From Opitutales bacterium (GTDB lineage Bacteria > Verrucomicrobiota > Verrucomicrobiia > Opitutales > Intestinicryptomonadaceae), in assembly GCA_017526045.1 (NCBI GenBank), contig JAFXRX010000104.1, positions 1-7,445 on the forward strand: a DNA stretch of 7,445 bases, written 5' to 3'. The translations under genes and the position numbers were made by a program. This document shows positions 5,433-7,445 of the stretch, in pieces. Numbering within the stretch: the stretch's first letter is position 1; every line of letters begins with the position of its first letter. The notes under the pieces are model-generated. The model was not told the DNA's origin. It saw only the letters and a program-made list of their open reading frames with translations, and made no database searches.

Positions 5433-6335
5433 ATGAAGATTTTAGGAACCCTTGCAACGCTTTTTTTGCTTTTCGCCTCTTTGGGGCGGCTTGCCGCCTA
5501 CGATGTATGCGACGTCTCGGGGCGCAAATTTTCATTCGAAACGCCGCCGAAGGCAATCACCCTTACCCCCGCGATGAGCGAGACAATTTGCGCCGTCGGG
5601 GCGGGCGAATATCTTTTGGGCGTGTCGAAATTCTGCAAGTATCCGGAAATCTTGGCGGGCACACCCGGGGGCGCGGCAATAGCCGAGTGCCTCGCGCAAA
5701 AGGAAGTAGTCGGCGGGTTTGTCGACGCAAATTACGAAAAAATTTTGTCCCTGCGCCCGCAAATCGCGGTTCTGCAAAACACCACCGCCGACTTCCTTCT
5801 AAAAAAATTCGAAAGCCTTGGCATCCGCGTTTTTTTGCTGCATCCCGACGGGCTTGAAAATATAGCAAAAAATACGGAAATAATAGGGGAGCTTTTCGGC
5901 AAGGCAAAAGAGGGCGCCTCTCTTGCAAAAAAAATAAGGGAGCAAACCGCCGACTTGAACCCCGCACAGGCGCGCCCCCGCGCAATATTTTTATTCGACA
6001 ACATGGCGGCGGGCATCGACACCTACGCGGGGCAGCTTTTGCAAAACTGCGGCTTTTACAACATCGCGCGGAACACGAAGGCGGCGTGGGCTGTCCTTTC
6101 CAGGGAGTTTGTTTTGGCGTCCAAACCCGAAGTTTTGATTTTGCAGGCGGACGACGAGGCGGACTTTGAGCGCAAGAAATCAATAATTTTGCGCGACAGA
6201 ATTTGGTCTAAAACCCCCGCCGCAAAAAACGGCAAAATATATTTTATCCCGACGGGGCTTATCATTACGCCCTCGCCGCGCGTGATTTACGCCGCGCGGC
6301 ATTTGCGCAAAATTCGCGCCGAATTCGGCGATTAG
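5433..6335 (+). CDS. Periplasmic substrate-binding protein, BtuF/TroA type
   Basis: The 300-residue exported protein resembles class III ABC-transporter receptors for cobalamin, siderophores or haem. A signal peptide covers about residues 1-22 (KILGTLATLFLLFASLGRLAA). Its end lacks a lipobox cysteine, so the mature protein is probably soluble. The order of features fits the BtuF/FepB fold: DVSGRKFSFETPPKAITLTP at about 27-46, TICAVGAGEYLLGVS at 51-65, VGGFVDANYEKILSLRPQIAVL at 93-114, a long connecting helix at about 140-175, AGQLLQNCGFYNIA at 199-212, LSREFVLASKPEVLIL at 222-237, and NGKIYFIPTGL near 266-276. No permease or ATPase gene lies beside it in the window, so its partner and ligand are unknown; vitamin B12 or an iron chelate are the usual choices. 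It is transcribed away from rpmF and ends in a 4-base overlap with the convergent methyltransferase gene. Confidence 0.85.
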   Translation: MKILGTLATLFLLFASLGRLAAYDVCDVSGRKFSFETPPKAITLTPAMSETICAVGAGEYLLGVSKFCKYPEILAGTPGGAAIAECLAQKEVVGGFVDANYEKILSLRPQIAVLQNTTADFLLKKFESLGIRVFLLHPDGLENIAKNTEIIGELFGKAKEGASLAKKIREQTADLNPAQARPRAIFLFDNMAAGIDTYAGQLLQNCGFYNIARNTKAAWAVLSREFVLASKPEVLILQADDEADFERKKSIILRDRIWSKTPAAKNGKIYFIPTGLIITPSPRVIYAARHLRKIRAEFGD

Positions 6336-6886
6336 CGGATTTCAAATATAAAAAGCGCGGGGGAGGCGGCGTTGCTTTCGTCCGCAAAAATTTTGGGGCT
6401 GAATTTTAAGAGATATTCTTTTACGGCCTCAAATTCGCGCCTTCCGCCGCCGTGCGCGGGGTAGGCGAGCACGCTGATTAGGTTTTTGCGCTTGTTTGCA
6501 ATTTCCTCAACGGCTTTAATCGCGGCGATTGTGCTTTCGGGCTTGGTTATGATTTTTTTGTCCGATTTCGGCAGCCAGCCGAGGTTGAACATTGCGGCGT
6601 TGATTTTGCCGAAATACTCCTGCGGGATTTTTTCCTTCAAAAATTCGTGCGGGGCGTTGAAGATTTCAACCCTGTCCAAAAGCGAATTTTCTTGCAGCAG
6701 CTCGCGGGTGTTTTCGACCGCCGCTTTCTGGATGTCGAAAGCGAAAACTTTGCCGGCTTTGCCGCTGTTTTGCGCAAGAAATAGCGTGTCGAAGCCGTTG
6801 CCGCAGGTGGCGTCGATTGATGCCGGGCTTTCTATGCCCTTTAGAAAATCGGCGAGGATTTCCTTTGCTTTTTGGGTTAAATTCAT
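6332..6886 (-). CDS. SAM-dependent methyltransferase, YtqB/MnmM type
   Basis: The 184-residue cytosolic protein has a class I SAM-binding fold. Motif I is DATCGNGFDTLFLA at 25-38, and the acidic residue at the end of strand 2 is D51 in VFAFD. The family signature MFNLGWLPKSDKKIITKPEST spans 99-119; the block AYPAHGGGRREFEAV at 141-155 is the equivalent of the usual Y-x-G-H-x-G-G-x-x-E. This matches the small 'putative rRNA methylase' family (Pfam PF06962). Its Bacillus member YtqB, renamed MnmM, methylates nm5s2U34 to mnm5s2U34 in tRNA. The same role here is plausible but inferred. The common DATxGNGHD reads DATCGNGFD, with phenylalanine replacing histidine. The gene stands alone on its strand. 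It is preceded by a purine run (AAGAAAAAAGA) that is only a poor ribosome binding site. Confidence 0.88.
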   Translation of the reverse strand: MNLTQKAKEILADFLKGIESPASIDATCGNGFDTLFLAQNSGKAGKVFAFDIQKAAVENTRELLQENSLLDRVEIFNAPHEFLKEKIPQEYFGKINAAMFNLGWLPKSDKKIITKPESTIAAIKAVEEIANKRKNLISVLAYPAHGGGRREFEAVKEYLLKFSPKIFADESNAASPALFIFEIR

Positions 6887-6912
6887 TCTTTTTTCTTAAG
6901 CAAATTCGCCCC

Positions 6913-6940
6913 GCGCAAAAACGCAAGCGTTTAACCGCGC
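6913..6940. other. GC-rich stem-loop in the divergent gap
   Basis: AAACGC (6919-6924) and GCGTTT (6927-6932) pair around two A bases, and GCGC at 6913-6916 and 6937-6940 can add an outer stem. On the minus strand the inner stem runs into five T, so it resembles a weak terminator. On the plus strand the outer stem is followed by GATTTTT. It lies 27-54 bases upstream of the methyltransferase start and could be in its leader, or separate the two transcription units. Confidence 0.4.
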
Positions 6941-6960
6941 GATTTTTATGAATTTTTGTA

Positions 6961-6989
6961 TTGCAAATTTCGCCCTTATTTATTTAAAT
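6961..6989 (+). promoter_or_regulatory. Candidate promoter of the zinc-ribbon gene
   Basis: TTGCAA (6961-6966), a 17-base spacer and TTAAAT (6984-6989) give a 4-of-6 match at each box. The -10 lies 28 bases before the ATG, leaving a short leader that holds the strong Shine-Dalgarno. The region is A/T-rich, so other box choices are possible. Confidence 0.4.
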
Positions 6990-7003
6990 GTATTTTAACT
7001 ATT

Positions 7004-7010
7004 AAGGAGG
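7004..7010 (+). promoter_or_regulatory. Consensus Shine-Dalgarno of the zinc-ribbon gene
   Basis: AAGGAGG stands 7 bases before the ATG at 7018. It is a full-consensus site, the strongest in the window, and fixes the start codon. Most other genes here have weak or no visible Shine-Dalgarno, so this gene is set up for efficient independent translation. Confidence 0.85.
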
Positions 7011-7017
7011 TTCTTAT

Positions 7018-7242
7018 ATGTCAAACAAATCTAAATGTCCATATTGCAATGCAACGATAACCCGTCTGAATGTCGAAGAAATCGAGTTGGAAAGGGACTC
7101 GGGCGGGCCGTGGAAGGGAGTTTCGTATGCGTGCCCTGTGTGCAAGAAGATTTTGTCGGTGAATATAAGTCCGGACGCCTTGAAGCATGACATGGCGCTG
7201 CTAATTCAACAGGTAATAGTGGACGGAAAAAAGATAAAGTGA
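7018..7242 (+). CDS. Small zinc-ribbon protein, function unknown
   Basis: The 74-residue protein carries two CxxC knuckles, CPYC at 7-10 and CPVC at 39-42, that should bind one zinc. They are 28 residues apart, linked by an acidic, strand-rich segment (NVEEIELERDSGG) and WKGVSYACP. After the second knuckle comes KKILSVNISPDALKHDMALL and a helical end (IQQVIVDGKKIK). The layout resembles small hypothetical proteins of many bacteria with a (W/F)K(G/A)V(S/A)Y-x-CPxC block followed by a 'VxIxPxALKxD' block. I know no established function for these; nucleic-acid or protein binding is only a guess. The early codons are AT-richer (AAA, AAT, TCA, TCT, ACA-type endings) than the neighbours, hinting at recent acquisition. 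It has its own promoter and a perfect Shine-Dalgarno. The dispersed repeat begins right after its stop. Confidence 0.85.
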   Translation: MSNKSKCPYCNATITRLNVEEIELERDSGGPWKGVSYACPVCKKILSVNISPDALKHDMALLIQQVIVDGKKIK

Positions 7243-7243
7243 C

Positions 7244-7400
7244 GCGGGCGGCATAAAGCTCTGAAATTGGGCAATCTGCTCCGCGATCAAAAAGTGCGGC
7301 TCGGTCGAGTATGTTTTTGATACACGCCCTCGCCGCCACTAACATCCCAAAAAGTTTTTTTCAAAAACATTTTTGGGAGTCCTTTTTGTTGTGTTTTGCG
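7244..7400 (+). repeat. Hairpin-forming dispersed repeat, right copy (diverged)
   Basis: Bases 7248-7294 match 50-96 with a single mismatch, and the alignment continues ungapped to 7319 (TCGAGTATGTTTTTG versus TCGAGTACGTTTTTG). Where the copies differ, pairing is kept. The AAAAAGGGG/CCCCTTTTT stem of the left copy is replaced here by GTGCGGC (7294-7300) pairing with GCCGCCAC (7332-7339) with one bulged base. The apical GTAC/GTAC becomes GTAT (7309-7312)/ATAC (7320-7323). The expected 3' partner of AAAGCTCTGAAATTGGGC is not found before the window end. After 7340 a separate hairpin follows, then CCTTTTTGTTGTG at 7381-7393, which resembles 138-150 of the left copy at 12 of 13 positions. The copy is therefore probably interrupted or decayed. 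The right boundary given is approximate. Confidence 0.65.
7345..7378. other. Strong A/T hairpin inside or after the right repeat
   Basis: TCCCAAAAA (7345-7353) pairs with TTTTTGGGA (7370-7378), and GTTTTT (7354-7359) pairs with AAAAAC (7363-7368) inside it, with one unpaired A at 7369. The result is a 15-bp stem with a tiny loop. Downstream on the plus strand lies CCTTTTTG (7381-7388), so it could terminate transcription of the zinc-ribbon gene. It could equally be a small palindromic insertion into the repeat. Confidence 0.55.
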
Positions 7401-7403
7401 AAT

Positions 7404-7429
7404 GGGGTGCTGTATTATAATACTGCCCC
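7404..7429. promoter_or_regulatory. Palindrome with a TATAAT box near the right edge
   Basis: GTATTATAATAC (7412-7423) is a perfect 12-base palindrome flanked by GGGG (7404-7407) and CCCC (7426-7429). It contains TATAAT (7416-7421). A weak -35 such as TTTTGC (7394-7399) lies 16 bases upstream. This could be a promoter for a gene just beyond the window, an operator or a hairpin. The downstream context is not visible, so I cannot choose. Confidence 0.35.
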
Positions 7430-7445
7430 CTGAGCAAAACCGACA

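Noticed and set aside
5563..6183. 206-codon minus-strand frame opposite the substrate-binding protein gene
   Set aside because: Its product is rich in R, P, C and S as expected of an antisense shadow. The plus-strand protein has a coherent signal peptide and fold pattern.
11..7340. The whole window as a composite mobile element bounded by the two repeats
   Set aside because: The interior is mainly conserved housekeeping genes in standard order, and no transposase is present. Two dispersed copies of a genomic repeat explain the arrangement more simply.
1..7445. CRISPR array, tRNA, rRNA or transposase gene
   Set aside because: No regularly spaced short repeats, no cloverleaf or rRNA-like sequence and no transposase or integrase motif were seen on either strand. 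The two direct repeats are too far apart and too large to be an array.

Overview
The window reads as chromosomal DNA from a Gram-negative (diderm) bacterium: it encodes a BamD-like and an LptE-like outer-membrane biogenesis protein and exported proteins with signal peptides. The gene set and order (rpmF-plsX-fabH followed by a TPR/BamD-like gene, an LptE-like lipoprotein gene and rpe), together with mixed base use (GC-rich codons beside long A/T runs), suggest a Verrucomicrobiota/Opitutales-type organism. That placement is an inference from general knowledge and is not proven by the window.

Layout. Positions 1-298 hold no convincing gene. They contain a 120-150 bp hairpin-forming repeat (about 44-200), the tail of a likely preceding copy (1-30), and a clear intrinsic terminator for the minus strand (244-273). 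A 41-residue exported or membrane peptide gene (299-424, minus) sits next to that terminator. From 5263 down to 500 lies one minus-strand operon: rpmF (L32), plsX, fabH, a BamD-like TPR gene, an LptE-like lipoprotein gene and rpe. From plsX onward the genes overlap by 4-7 bases or are separated by only 6 bases, so they are probably co-transcribed and translationally coupled. The operon links membrane lipid initiation (PlsX, FabH) with outer-membrane assembly (BamD-like, LptE-like), plus a ribosomal protein and a pentose-phosphate enzyme.

A 169-base divergent intergenic region (5264-5432) holds two back-to-back TTGACA promoter candidates, a repeated 13-base motif and a dyad. It drives rpmF to the left and a periplasmic BtuF/TroA-type substrate-binding protein (5433-6335, plus) to the right. 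That gene converges, with a 4-base overlap, on a small SAM methyltransferase gene of the YtqB/MnmM type (6332-6886, minus). Next comes a small AT-richer gene for a two-CxxC zinc-ribbon protein (7018-7242, plus) with a consensus Shine-Dalgarno sequence. A second, diverged copy of the hairpin repeat begins two bases after its stop codon.

Most of the window is conserved housekeeping sequence. The parts most worth a second look are the dispersed hairpin repeat, whose two copies show compensatory stem changes; the rpmF control region; the small peptide gene; and the zinc-ribbon gene beside the repeat. I found no CRISPR array, tRNA, rRNA, transposase or defence system.
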